From Nymphaea colorata (Eukaryota; Streptophyta; Magnoliopsida; Nymphaeales; Nymphaeaceae), in the NCBI RefSeq assembly GCF_008831285.2, contig NC_045143.1, positions 5,217,503-5,281,502 on the forward strand: DNA of 64,000 bases, in the 5' to 3' direction. The position numbers and the translations under genes were made by a program. The notes beneath the pieces were generated by a model. That model had not been told where the DNA came from, ran no database searches, and was given only the letters and a program-made list of their open reading frames with translations. How positions within the stretch are numbered: position 1 is the first letter of the stretch; each line of letters begins with the position of its first letter. Positions 33,402 through 44,176 of this stretch are shown here, piece by piece.

Positions 33402-35593
33402 GAGTTCACAAGTCTTTCTCTTAAACAGGCCACTCCTCTCATAAAGGATGACTTAAGAGCAAGGAAGAAAGTAAAGTAGCAGAGGACGCCACTACCCATC
33501 GCAAAACCAAACACAAGTGGAGGAACTAGTGGTAAGTGAGAAACCATGGAAATTATTGCACATTCAAGTCTTAATTCCTATCGCTTTGCATTGTGTTTCT
33601 CTTTAAATATTTTTTCTTTCTATTTCTTTTCGCTTGAAACTTTGGTATGAGGGGTTGAGTGGGTGCTTCAGCTCCCTATTTGATCAGCAGAATCCTTTCA
33701 AGAGGGCGGCCTCTTTGATTTTAGTTTGGAGGGTTCCTCATCATCAAACAGACCAAGAAAAACAAGAAAAAGCCCATGATAAAAGATTAAAGAAATACAT
33801 ATTATTGAGGGGAAGTCTTCAATATCAAGAAGAACAAGAGAATGAGCCAAAGATTTCGTTAATGGAAACCCCTGCCACTAAACGTTCGCTGGCAAAACGA
33901 CGCAGAGTTGGTGAAGGCAGCAGTAATAAGAAGTAGAAAACTGACACTGTCGTTTAAATAAATAATTCGCAACGAACACGGAGTCATCTGTATCGACACC
34001 CCGTTTACATCCCACCATCGTCGCCCACCAATGCAAACTCGTAAATCTGACTACACAAAAAGTAATCGCCACCTTCAATACGTAAATCGTTACAAAGTCA
34101 TAAAAAATTGGCCAACCTTTTGGTGCAGATTGTTTATTAAGTCTCTTGTATTGGAATTTGCAGCCACTTTCCTTCAATTTTTAGCAAACTGCAAAGAAAA
34201 CTTCGACATGTTCATATTATACCACGAAAGAGATTGTTAGATAGATATATAAACCATAGTGATATAAATATATGTATAGTTGAACATAGGCAACCCAATG
34301 GTGTGTGTACATAGGAAAACTAAGTAGCTACCGGCCCCTTATATACTAAACTTAATGCCTGCAATTATCTGAGTCAATTAGATGGTAGACATTGAGTTGA
34401 AAATATGTAAGCCAGGTTATTTTTCAAAAAAAAAATACATAAATCAGTTTCCGTTAATGAAATCACTTGCTTTACCTTCGTTTTCACATTATCAACTTAA
34501 TCTTCACTCTCATCTGCTTAACATCAATTACTTAAATGATTCCTATTAAGTATAGCATATAAAGGTTTGATAACTACATGTTTTCCTCTCTCTCTCTCTC
34601 TCTCAATATATATATATATATATATATTCCTTTTCCTTTTTTTTAAAGAGAGAAAATTGCTGAAAATGATGAAGAGATTCATACGAGACAGCACGTGAGG
34701 GGAAGTCTTCTTTGCTTTGGAGCGGCATTCATATTATGCTTCAGACAGAAGCACCAAGAAGAAGGACGCACGCTCCTTCCTCCCCAGTCTCCCTACAGTT
34801 GATAGCTTCCCATCACGGGGCGAAAGCCTTTTCTCCTCTCTGTCGTCGTCCCCTTGGAGCCTTTTCCACCAAAGTCCACGACTCCAAGGTACCCATTTCC
34901 TCTCTTTTCCCATTCTGCTTTCGTTGCCTTTTCGAGTCCTTTCTCTTTCAACTGTTTCTTCGCTTCTTTACTTCCAAGACGTTTGGTTTCACCTCTCTCC
35001 TTTTTTTACAACCGTGAGGTCGACGTTGGCAGATCACAGATTTATCCCCGGTAGTGCCGTTGCTCAGTTTACGGAAGATTTATTTTATCAGTTGGAAGCG
35101 GAGAGGTCAATGGCGAAAAGATAAGAGCGCAGGAGTTGTTGTCTGTTTGAAGTATTAGGGCGAGGAATCCCTCGATGGTGCCAAGAAATTGACGGGTTTG
35201 TCTTCTGATGGTTGAAGGCTTGCCCAGCAGACAACAGCAAAATGTCAAAGATCTCAGTGCTCAGTAGAGAGCAGAGAGGGTTCCCGCTCCACTGGCCCCA
35301 TTTGTCCACAAGAAACAAAACAGAAGATGACACACAGTGCCATAATATATATATATATATAAATCCACCGACTATGTGCTTCATTGTTTTTACTTGGTGC
35401 TAATTTCCACACAGCCCAGAGGGCGCTTGAGGAGATGCTGGTGGATCGGCGGATTTACTGGTTCAGGTGAATCTGTTGTGAATTGGGCAGAAATATTTAG
35501 AATTCTGCTTTCTGAAGAAAATGAAAGATATCTAAAAAACAAAAACTAAAATTATCAAATTGCATTCATAAATAATTAAAACTTGAAATATTG
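33402..35593. other. Intergenic region with unassigned open frames
   Basis: An open frame at 33634-33936 (plus, 100 codons, Lys-rich end) has no known domain. At 34712-34888 a plus frame reads SLQLIASHHGAKAF and FSTKVHDSK and ends at a GT, like a first exon with a targeting peptide. At 35416-35468 a short AG/GT-bounded stretch reads QRALEEMLVDRRIYWFR. Together they hint at a decayed or unrecognised split gene on the plus strand, but I cannot join them with confidence. Confidence 0.35.
34585..34627. repeat. (TC)n(AT)n compound microsatellite
   Basis: About 20 bases of TC repeats followed by about 23 bases of AT repeats. A similar TC-then-TA arrangement occurs at 56759-56818. Confidence 0.9.
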
Positions 35594-36396
35594 TTGGGGC
35601 TGCTTGGATGACAACCCCAAAACCAAGTTTTGAAGGCAAAACCAGGTGTGGTTTTGGTTAGTTAACAAGAAGAGAAGAAAAACTATAAATATTAAGAGGT
35701 ACCTAATAATGCCTCTAACCATGGCCGAATGCACTGTTGTGGGGAGGAGAATCTGCCATACTTTACAACCATGGCGGCAGGTCAAAAACTCCACTAGCAG
35801 GCTTTGAAGGATTCAAGTGTGGACAAATTAAATTAAGGTGGACTAATCGACTTTCTATTGAAACCAGTGAATTTAGAGTATAAATGGCTCTATTCTGTCT
35901 CGATTCATGCTTTTGAGTGCTTTATGTGCATGCTTATTTGTCACTAGGTATTCGTGTGCGCCTTCATGGTTGCGAAACACAACACATTATATGTTTAACT
36001 AACATGCACACATACAAACCCATTAAATGATGTTAGGGATGTGAACAAGTTGCTTTGATCATTACATACTGTGAGGCCAATTTGTTGACTGTAGGTAGTG
36101 AAATTTATATTTGAAAATACTCTTTTTCTTTTATTCGAATATATATATATGTTACTTAAGTGTATATATATGTGGTAGCTATTACTAACAATATTCAACT
36201 GAACTTTTTTCTTTTTACAAGTATCCTCAAAAACTTGTTTTTTGTCATCCCAACAAAAATGAGGTTTTGAAAAGTGAAAACCTGGTTTTTACCTTGTAGG
36301 CAAGCTAAGTTTTGAAAACTCGATAAAAAAAACCATGTTTTGACCAAGCCAAAGTTTTAGGGGAAGCATGTTTTGTATCATCCAAGCGCTCTAACT
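35594..36396. mobile_element. Possible non-autonomous DNA transposon with GCTTGGATGA termini
   Basis: GGGCTGCTTGGATGACA near 35597 is matched on the opposite strand by GAGCGCTTGGATGATAC at the right end (36374-36392). Both ends continue with CAAAAC and ACCAGG(T/G)TT words. The roughly 0.8-kb interior has no coding capacity and includes a TA run near 36142. No target duplication could be fixed. Confidence 0.45.
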
Positions 36397-39300
36397 GGGG
36401 GGCGTTCTTGCTGTACCAACAAGAAAACCAGGTGCTTGTGAAGCGGCCAGCAGCTGACCGACTGTGCTGATCAACGCCGATTTGGTGGTGGCTCTCACGA
36501 CTCCCGAGTTCGGTCGCGGGCATCGATCTTTTTTCAAAACAGAGAACACTTCTCCAACGTCATCGAAGTCTTCTCAGAAAGGCAAAAAGATGAGAGGAGA
36601 GTTTGGAAGGCCAATGTCTAGAGATCAATGGGCGGCATTCACTAAGCTTCAAAAAGTTGAAGGAGAGAAAAGTCAAGGCAGAGGCTCAAAATCAGAGTCG
36701 GAACATCGCCAACAGCTACGCCACAAAGTGGAAGAAGTCAAGAGTTTATTATTTAAAATGCCAGTTTCTGTGAAGCGTTCACAGTTTTTTTTTTATGCAC
36801 AAGAATTAGCTTTTGCTAGACAGAATAAAACTATCATAAAGTTGTTATTTTTTCATTCAATTCTTAAAAATTAAAATTTTAATCATTTTATGCTTTTTAT
36901 ATTATATATTAAAAAAATAAATGGTGATTTTAGTGTTTTAGAATCACTCAACCATCTAACCAAAACTATTTGATCCAACATGATGCCAAGAAATAGTGAT
37001 TTATGAGCTTTTAACTTATCTTTTAAATATGTTAAAATTATCAATCGACAGTGAATCAGTTGGTTATAAGTGCATTAAATTTGAAGGAGCACTCCTATAC
37101 AAATAAACTAATAAATATCAACACATGAATAACACAATTTGTATATGGGATTCGGCAATTGCACAGCTCAACCCACAACGTCGGAAGGTGGCGAAGATAG
37201 AGGTGGCAGGGGCCATGCCTGCACACCCCAACCCCCCTTTCCAATATTTAAAAAAAAAATCAAATTTAACATATAATGTTTTAAAAAAATTTGATTTGCC
37301 TGCTTGAAATATCACATTCAACAAAATGAATAAAAGAAATAACACGTTAACAAGTTTTCTAAAACATTAACATGTGAAATCTTGTTCCAAATCATTCTTG
37401 CAAGGACTAAGACGAAACTTTTTTAAATGTGCACGGGACGATTCAATTTCCCAAAACTCATATTAGGGGTGAAATTAGAAAATTTTCAAAACATTAAAAC
37501 CATTCCATTCCAAAATTCTTACAAGGGCCAAGGTGAAAACTTCCAAAATATTAAAGGGGGTCATTCAATTCCAGAATTTTTACCATGCCAAGTTGAAAAT
37601 TTTCAACATATTAACTTATAAAATTTATTTTTTCAAATTTTCTGTAAGTCCATGGCTCCCACTGGCATCTCTTGGCTCAGCCTCTTGAGTCTTGAGCTAG
37701 GCAAACCGCTCACATCACTAATTGGCTTAGACCTATGACTTAGAACACCTGTTGAGGCAAAGTGTGCAAACGGCCCAAAAACACACACCCACCTTTTCAA
37801 CTTGAGCATTTTTTAGAATTGAAGAAGGGTAATTTGGTTCTTTGATAGAAAAAAAAAAAAAAAAAACAAAGAAACAAAAAAAAGAAATTGAGAGTGGCTT
37901 GACTCACATCGTATCAAGGGACATAGCATAAACTATGACATGCCAAAACAAGCTGTAAACGATGCACACCATTTGAATTGAAGGGTATAAAGAAATTGAA
38001 TTGAAGGGTATACAGTAGGTGGAAGAAAGGGAAGGTGACTTTACTACCAAGCTGGGCACCACTGTGGTGCATTGATTTGTTGGTATCATATATACAAATC
38101 AGTCAGATTTAGTATGAACGTTATGCCATCAAGGCTACTGCAGGAGGCTACATGAGAGGAACAGACCATTAATGAATCACAACCTCAGACTGCAAACTTT
38201 TGGATCGACATTTACCAGGCTACAGTAATTTCGTTGTCCATGGACATTCTCTCCTTCTTCTTCTCTGCAAACGTAGGCATCAAGCCCCGTCCCTTTCCCT
38301 CCTCCCCACGATCGAAGAGATGCTTTCAAGATAAACAAATTTGCAGAGCAGTACGATTTTAAACAAAAAGAAGTATGGAAAAGGGAATGACAGCAGAAAG
38401 GTTAGAGCAGGAAACAGATCTGCAGCTGCAGATGCGCTGACAACGACGTTTAAATTAGGCAGCTGGACGAAGGACTGAGGTTTATTTTGAATTCAAACAC
38501 ACCACTCTCCACCACCAATCGATTTACAGCAGCCCCTCTGGTCTCTCTTCTGATCATAGAAGCTCAGAAACAAGAAAAGAAATAATAAGATAATGTCCCC
38601 AGGACGAGATTCGCGTCTCATCATACAAACAGGCCGGCGCACCTCGCGCTATCTCCTCCTCTCTCAAAGTTCCTTTTGAATTTGCCTTTTGAAAAAACAT
38701 TCAAGCAATCATAGGCGAATATTGCAGTAGGATTACGGGAATAAGAAAATACCAGTTGTATCGGCGAGGGTCATGTGCAAGAATATAGAATCAGATCAAC
38801 CAAACTTTAGGCCTAATGCATAAAAATATTCATCCCTATTTGAAATTATGTACCTTTTCCCCGCGTTGGGGTGCAACCAAACAAGCTAAGTGTTTATTTT
38901 TGTTTATAATAAGAGTGTTTTTGGCATATGCTAAGTTCCTATATAAATTGTACTCATTTCCTTGACTTGCTTTCAAACTTATATTCTGCTTTCAAACCTG
39001 GGATGTAATTATCCAACTAAGCTAGAGACTAACTTAGGTAGCTAACTAAGAAGCATTTCTAATTAATCTTTTTCTTGGTAGGGAGTTTTGTTTGCTTGGA
39101 TAGCTAGGTTTCGCATGGGCACATTGTCTGAGACAATTAGTTGACTTGAAAAGGCTTCTTGTCACATACCATTTGTACATGGAGATCAACAATCAGGTCT
39201 TCATGAATTCATCCGTCTCCATTACCTCCATCTTCTTCACGGTACAGACTGATTTCTGCTAGCCCTTCTTCCCCACCATCGTTCTGCCACTGTAGTGGGC

Positions 39301-40525
39301 TAACCCCCCTATCCCTCTCTCCCTCTCTATTTCTCTTTCCAATCTCTTCTTACGTCATTCTAGTTCTGGCTTTTCTTCTGTTTTCATTTCTCTTTGCTGT
39401 GTTTTTTGTGCAAACTTGGGTCTCCTTGCTGTGTTTTTTGTGCAAAACTATGAATAATAGCTGGCCGGATTGGTGGACAGGTGAAAACTGGTCATCAGTT
39501 CAATTCATGTGGATACAAGACATTTTAATTGACAAGTATCTCTACCTAAGTTTCAAAGCAATCCTAGACCCAAGGGGCAGGGACTTAGAACTTGATATCT
39601 CCACGCACCCCCTTCCAACCTCTTCAACTATGATTCTATGAATAATATCCAAAAGCTAATTATTTTACATGTTCATATTATTTAAAGAAACAGAGTTTTT
39701 TTTTTTTTTTTTGAACCTTGGGCACATGAATTGCTGGTCCTCGCAAGCATCACAAGTTTGGTGACCTTCTACCTCATGTTAGATAGAAAATCTCACAAGC
39801 ATGCATGGATGCCGCGTTTGCTTCATCTTAGACTGCCATGTGAGATACTGTAACATCATGTCCAAGACTACCCATCTACTAAAACTAACACGACCTAATT
39901 CAAGAAGGATAAATTTTATACTGGACTAAGAAAACATGAGAATGTCATTAGAAAACTGTTTCTTTTATGATCAGAAACTAAGCAGCAGCCTAAGCTCCTA
40001 GAAGAAGCGATGGGATGCGATGATGAGCTAATCCACAAGCAAGAACAGTCATGAAGTCACCTCGAGCGACCAAAAAAATTAGTTTTCTAGTTGTGTCGTA
40101 TTAAATGTCAATAGCTTGGAGGAAAATTAAGTTGCACTCGGTCCTGCTGCCAATGCAAGCTTCGGTATTCGTGCTTTGCCTCTGACTCGAACTCTTTTCG
40201 GCTCCTACTCATTGTCTTATTATTAATAGATATTCCCACTTTCATGTATAACGAATACATATGTATATTCACATAATAGGGAGAGAAGCATGAAGAGAGC
40301 AGAGACTAGATGTGTCTCTTTTTAAGTGCAAAGCAGAACAGAGGCCTGGCAGTCTGATCTTTCCCTGCCCGGCTGCCCCTCCCTCCCTTTTCATAGGTCG
40401 TCGACCGACTCGATGCCCATCACCCTTTAATTCCCTCTGCGGCTTCTTCTTAATTTCTTCTGCAGAAAATCTTCATATTCAAGCTGATGAGAAGCTAAGG
40501 AGTGGTTGCCAACCAGAGTTTCAAA
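36397..40525. other. Intergenic region upstream of the OFP gene
   Basis: A 136-codon plus frame at 36464-36874 begins in GC-richer DNA and encodes a charged polypeptide (FGRPMSRDQWAAFTKLQKVE) of unknown identity. Degenerate tandem repeats occupy about 37427-37621. The rest is AT-rich with poly-A runs and (39660-39715) a T run. The last 1 kb should include the promoter and the CT-rich leader of the OFP gene (40360-40500). Confidence 0.45.
37427..37621. repeat. Degenerate tandem repeat, about 60-bp unit
   Basis: Three diverged units share CAATTCC, GTGAAA/GTTGAAAAT, TTCAAAACATTAA or TTCCAAAATATTAA. The plus-strand translation shows the period as ENFQNIK, ENFQNIK and ENFQHIN. A further degenerate unit may precede at 37350-37420. 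Confidence 0.55.
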
Positions 40526-41710
40526 ATGGAAACGAGGCTCAAGCTTCGGTTGTCCAGATTACTGCGTTCCTCCTTCCATTCTTGCAAGTCTGGAAACCCA
40601 ATGGACTCAGTGCAAGAACCGGTGTTTCTTGCCAACCATGGCAGCGATCTCCTTCCCCTCCTTCCCTGTAGTGAGAAAGCAGGGGCAGCAGGGCTCCCGC
40701 TGGGCGTCGCAATTGGGTGGGGCTGCAGGCCTCGCCGGCTGCCGGGATCGACGGCGACTACTGCAACGACGTCCGCCTCTGATCAGTTAGACATGTCTGA
40801 AGACGACGAGTCACTCGTTGAGTTCCTGCACCTGGTGGAGACGCGTAAGGCGATGTTAGAAGCGAGAGCCAAGAGCAGCGAAGGGTGCGAGGGTGAGGAC
40901 CAAAGCAGTGATGACGGAAGAAGCAGCCGTCGGGTCTCGCCTAGCGCCGTCTCCGTTACCGCTGAACATGCCAACTACTGCGGGACAGGTGAACCTAACG
41001 ATGCTCGTCGTGTTGATAAGAATGATGGAAGGAAGGTGCTCAGTGGCAGCCAGGAGAGGAAGATGGAAAAGACCAAGACGAAGAAGAAGAAGGCAGCGAA
41101 GAAAAAGAAACAAAGGAAAGAATCCTGTAGAGTCAGGAGGAAGGCTCGTAACGGAGACAGGAATCTGCAGAGCACGTCCTCTTCTGACAGCGGGTGGTTC
41201 AGCAGCCAGGAAGACAAGCAGCAAAGAATCGATGGCAGAGAGACGGAGGCACTCTTCTCCTCGAAGAGCGGTTCGTCGGAGTCGTCGGAGCTCCGCCCCG
41301 TCGATGGCAGCAGCTGCGTCGGCTCTACCTCCAACAGGCACCAGAGACGCCCTAGAAGAAAAAGAGAGAAGAAGCAGAGCAGGGCTCCCCAACTCAACCC
41401 CACAGCTTCTTCATCTTCTTCCTCATCCTGCTCTTCCTCAGCTTCCTGCTGCTGCTGCTCGTACGGAGCAGGGGCTGATTACACGATGAACCAGAAGGTG
41501 AATGACAGCGTGGCAGTGGTTAAGCGTTCGAACGACCCCTACAGTGACTTCAGGGAGTCGATGGTGGAGATGATCATTGAGAAGCAAATCTTCGACCATG
41601 GCGATCTGAAGCAGCTCCTCCACTGCTTCCTTTCCCTGAATTCTCAGTACCACCATCCCGTCATCATCGACGTCTTCTGGGAAATTTGGCACGCTCTGTT
41701 CAGCGCCTAG
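40526..41710 (+). CDS. OVATE family protein (OFP), transcriptional repressor
   Basis: Single exon of 394 residues. The C-terminal OVATE domain (about 328-394) is complete: VVKRSNDPYSDFRESMVEMIIEK, DLKQLLHCFLSLNS and HPVIIDVFWEIWHALFS. The N-terminus METRLKLRLSRLLRSSFHSC resembles the conserved basic start of several OFPs, and this chooses the ATG at 40526; the frame is open upstream but has no ATG there. The middle is long and disordered, with acidic (SEDDESLVEFLHLVETRKAM), Lys/Arg-rich (KTKTKKKKAAKKKK, likely nuclear localisation) and Ser/Cys-rich homopolymeric parts. Plant OFPs bind TALE homeodomain and TRM proteins and repress growth genes, shaping fruit, leaf and secondary wall. Absence of introns is normal for the family. 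GC content is higher than in the flanks. I cannot assign an OFP number. Confidence 0.95.
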   Translation: METRLKLRLSRLLRSSFHSCKSGNPMDSVQEPVFLANHGSDLLPLLPCSEKAGAAGLPLGVAIGWGCRPRRLPGSTATTATTSASDQLDMSEDDESLVEFLHLVETRKAMLEARAKSSEGCEGEDQSSDDGRSSRRVSPSAVSVTAEHANYCGTGEPNDARRVDKNDGRKVLSGSQERKMEKTKTKKKKAAKKKKQRKESCRVRRKARNGDRNLQSTSSSDSGWFSSQEDKQQRIDGRETEALFSSKSGSSESSELRPVDGSSCVGSTSNRHQRRPRRKREKKQSRAPQLNPTASSSSSSSCSSSASCCCCSYGAGADYTMNQKVNDSVAVVKRSNDPYSDFRESMVEMIIEKQIFDHGDLKQLLHCFLSLNSQYHHPVIIDVFWEIWHALFSA

Positions 41711-42458
41711 GCTCGCTCTCTTCGCTTGATCATTTCTCCACTGTGCTTGTGGAGCACTCTTCTCTATGACTCTGCTAATAAGTTTTTCTGTCCCTCATGT
41801 GTTTTCATACGTACGTTAACTTTGTATGTCGTCTTCATTAATTCCATGTGACTCTGTTCTGTTCTCTACCAATGCCGATTACCAGAATCCAATCTTTCCT
41901 TGCGCTTGCCTTACGTCGATCGCAACTTCAAAACTGTAAGAGATTTGGTTTCGAACCATCTAAGGGATGTTTGATTTGTTGTATCTTGGATGAGATTTTA
42001 CTATCGATTCTTGATTTCTTACAGGAACTTAGAATCCTGTATTTGGAGGCTACAAAAAATTGTATGGTGGATTTACAAATGTATGAAACATATGTCTATG
42101 TCAAACCACTTCGTGTGTCGAGATCTTTGAATTTGAGATACAACGAGATCCTGGATGAAGAGATTTCCAAATTCACAGTCACTTAAAACCATAAACTTAG
42201 CCTCAATAGGTGTACATAACATGGATTGGTAAGATGGCCAAAGTCTGATCATCAATTTGATTATCATGAACATTACTCAGTTGTACTGTGAACACTGACA
42301 CATGACTTTCTAATTAATGGATATCCCTCTTCCCACTCGAATCATGAAGTGGGTCTAATGTTAAAAGAAAGGAGAACATCAAATTTATGACCTAAGATGC
42401 CACCATGTTATGGTATCAAGATGTCATGAATTGTCAGCTATTGAGTACTCTCGTGATG

Positions 42459-42460
<2 letters not shown>

Positions 42461-42515
<55 letters not shown>
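42461..42515. repeat. (AT)27 microsatellite
   Basis: 55 bases of uninterrupted AT repeats, the longest pure dinucleotide tract in the window. Confidence 0.95.
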
Positions 42516-42517
<2 letters not shown>

Positions 42518-43445
42518 TCAAAAAGTTTGCATGGTAAGCTAATTTTGACTTAAGATTCTGAGTTCCACAAATTCTGCCACGTCATCAAGGTTGTTTAACT
42601 TTGGGTCTAAAGCCAAAGAATGCGGCCTCAAGATTGGCGAAGGTCATTGTCGTATGACAAGAATCATTCCAATTGTTTGAAGCTTCGTTAGAAAAGTTAA
42701 ACTTCTCGTAACTTGTGATCGCTCATTCGTAATAAGAAGAGGGACATTAATCCGTGGTAGGAAGCTGCGTTACATACGCCAACAGCATAGAGGCAGCCAA
42801 AGTTACAACCTCAAATCTAACACCCTTGCGTGGATACCTTGTTCGGAACGCCGGAACCAAAGCTACTGTGGAGGCTAAAGGCCAAAGACGACAGCTCTTG
42901 CACTTTGGCATCATGCGTGTGAAAACTTGTAGTCGGCTCGATGACACGTTCCGTTCTTGGAGAACGCCATTTGTGGAATGCACAAAAGGTCACAAGGATT
43001 TAGAACTTGCAATTTTCTGGTGTGCTTTTGTGAAAATGTTACGGAGCCGCCTCTTCATACAGATTCAACACTCTGACATGTCAATTTACTAAATATTTTA
43101 AGAGTTTATGTCATATACATATATTCAAAATAAGTAATCACTGACGGTGGGGAGGGGAAACTGAAAGGTTGACGTCGTATGTGACCTGTGTAGTATGTGA
43201 CTGATTTGAATGCTGAACGGTGACGGCCATACTTTACTTTGCTGCCTTCTTTGCCTGGATGCTTTCCAATGAACCTCTGACTCAGCTCAACTCCATCCAG
43301 ACACCTGTACTGATCAAATCAGATGCTCATGAACAGTTTTTTCTTTAATTTTTTTCCACTTCATCTCCATTTAATTGTTTGAGAAAGAAAACATTAGACT
43401 TAAAGAGGAAAAACAAGCATGTGAACGTCCGGAACCCATCTCAGA

Positions 43446-43470
43446 AGAGAGAGAGAGAGAGAGAGAGAGG
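43446..43470. repeat. (GA)n microsatellite
   Basis: About 25 bases of AG/GA repeats. Confidence 0.9.
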
Positions 43471-43875
43471 ACAAAGCCAAAAAACCTTTTGTTAGATAGG
43501 AGTCGACATAGTTGAGACAAAAGACAGGCGTACGTATCTGGTGGGTTGCTATGTACCCACTTGAATCGGATCCATCAGTAAGGCAATGCGATTATACTAA
43601 AGGGATTAGACGTCTGCATAGAAATTGTTTTTGATGGGGTGAAATTAAAGTTTTTAAATTTTGATTAGGGTTAAAATATTATTTTTTAAAATATTTATAT
43701 AAAAGAAGTGAAATTTTCTAAAATTTAGATATAAATTAAAAAAAAAATTGAAGTAGAGCGAGGGCCCATGCTGACTCTATCTTGGCTCCACCCCGTTGTT
43801 GTCATACTTGTTGTGTTACTCATCTATATTATAAACTGTGGTAAACACACCATTTGAGTTGAAAGATTTATTGTA

Positions 43876-44176
43876 GGTTCAGTTAACATGAAAAAAAAAA
43901 AATTGAGACCTAAAGGTATGGCCTTAGGTTTTATTGTCAAACAATTTCCCCTAAATACAACATTTAAATCATTTTGAAAAATGGCTTCTTCACCACCTTA
44001 TTCTCACCCATATCCATCCATGAATCCTAGGTTCAGTTAACATACAGACAAATGAGACCTAAAGGTATGGCCTTAGGTTTTATTGTCAAACAATTTCCCC
44101 TAAATACAACATTTAAATCATTTTGAAAAATGGCCTCTTCACCACCTTATTCTCACCCATATCCATCCATGAATCC
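43876..44176. repeat. Tandem duplication, about 154-bp unit
   Basis: Unit 1 (43876-44029) and unit 2 (44030-44176) both start GGTTCAGTTAACAT and end CCATCCATGAATCC. After the first 30 bases, where unit 1 has an A12 run, the two copies are almost identical; one clear difference is GGCTTCTTC against GGCCTCTTC. The duplication is recent. Confidence 0.9.

Noticed and set aside
33296-33547. 83-codon minus frame with a hydrophobic start
   Set aside because: It overlaps the end of a transposon-like element and its repeated tail, and has no homologue I know.
40856-41489. Overlapping open frames of up to 198 codons on both strands over the OFP exon
   Set aside because: They are explained by the high GC and repetitive codons of the OFP linker; none has a domain.
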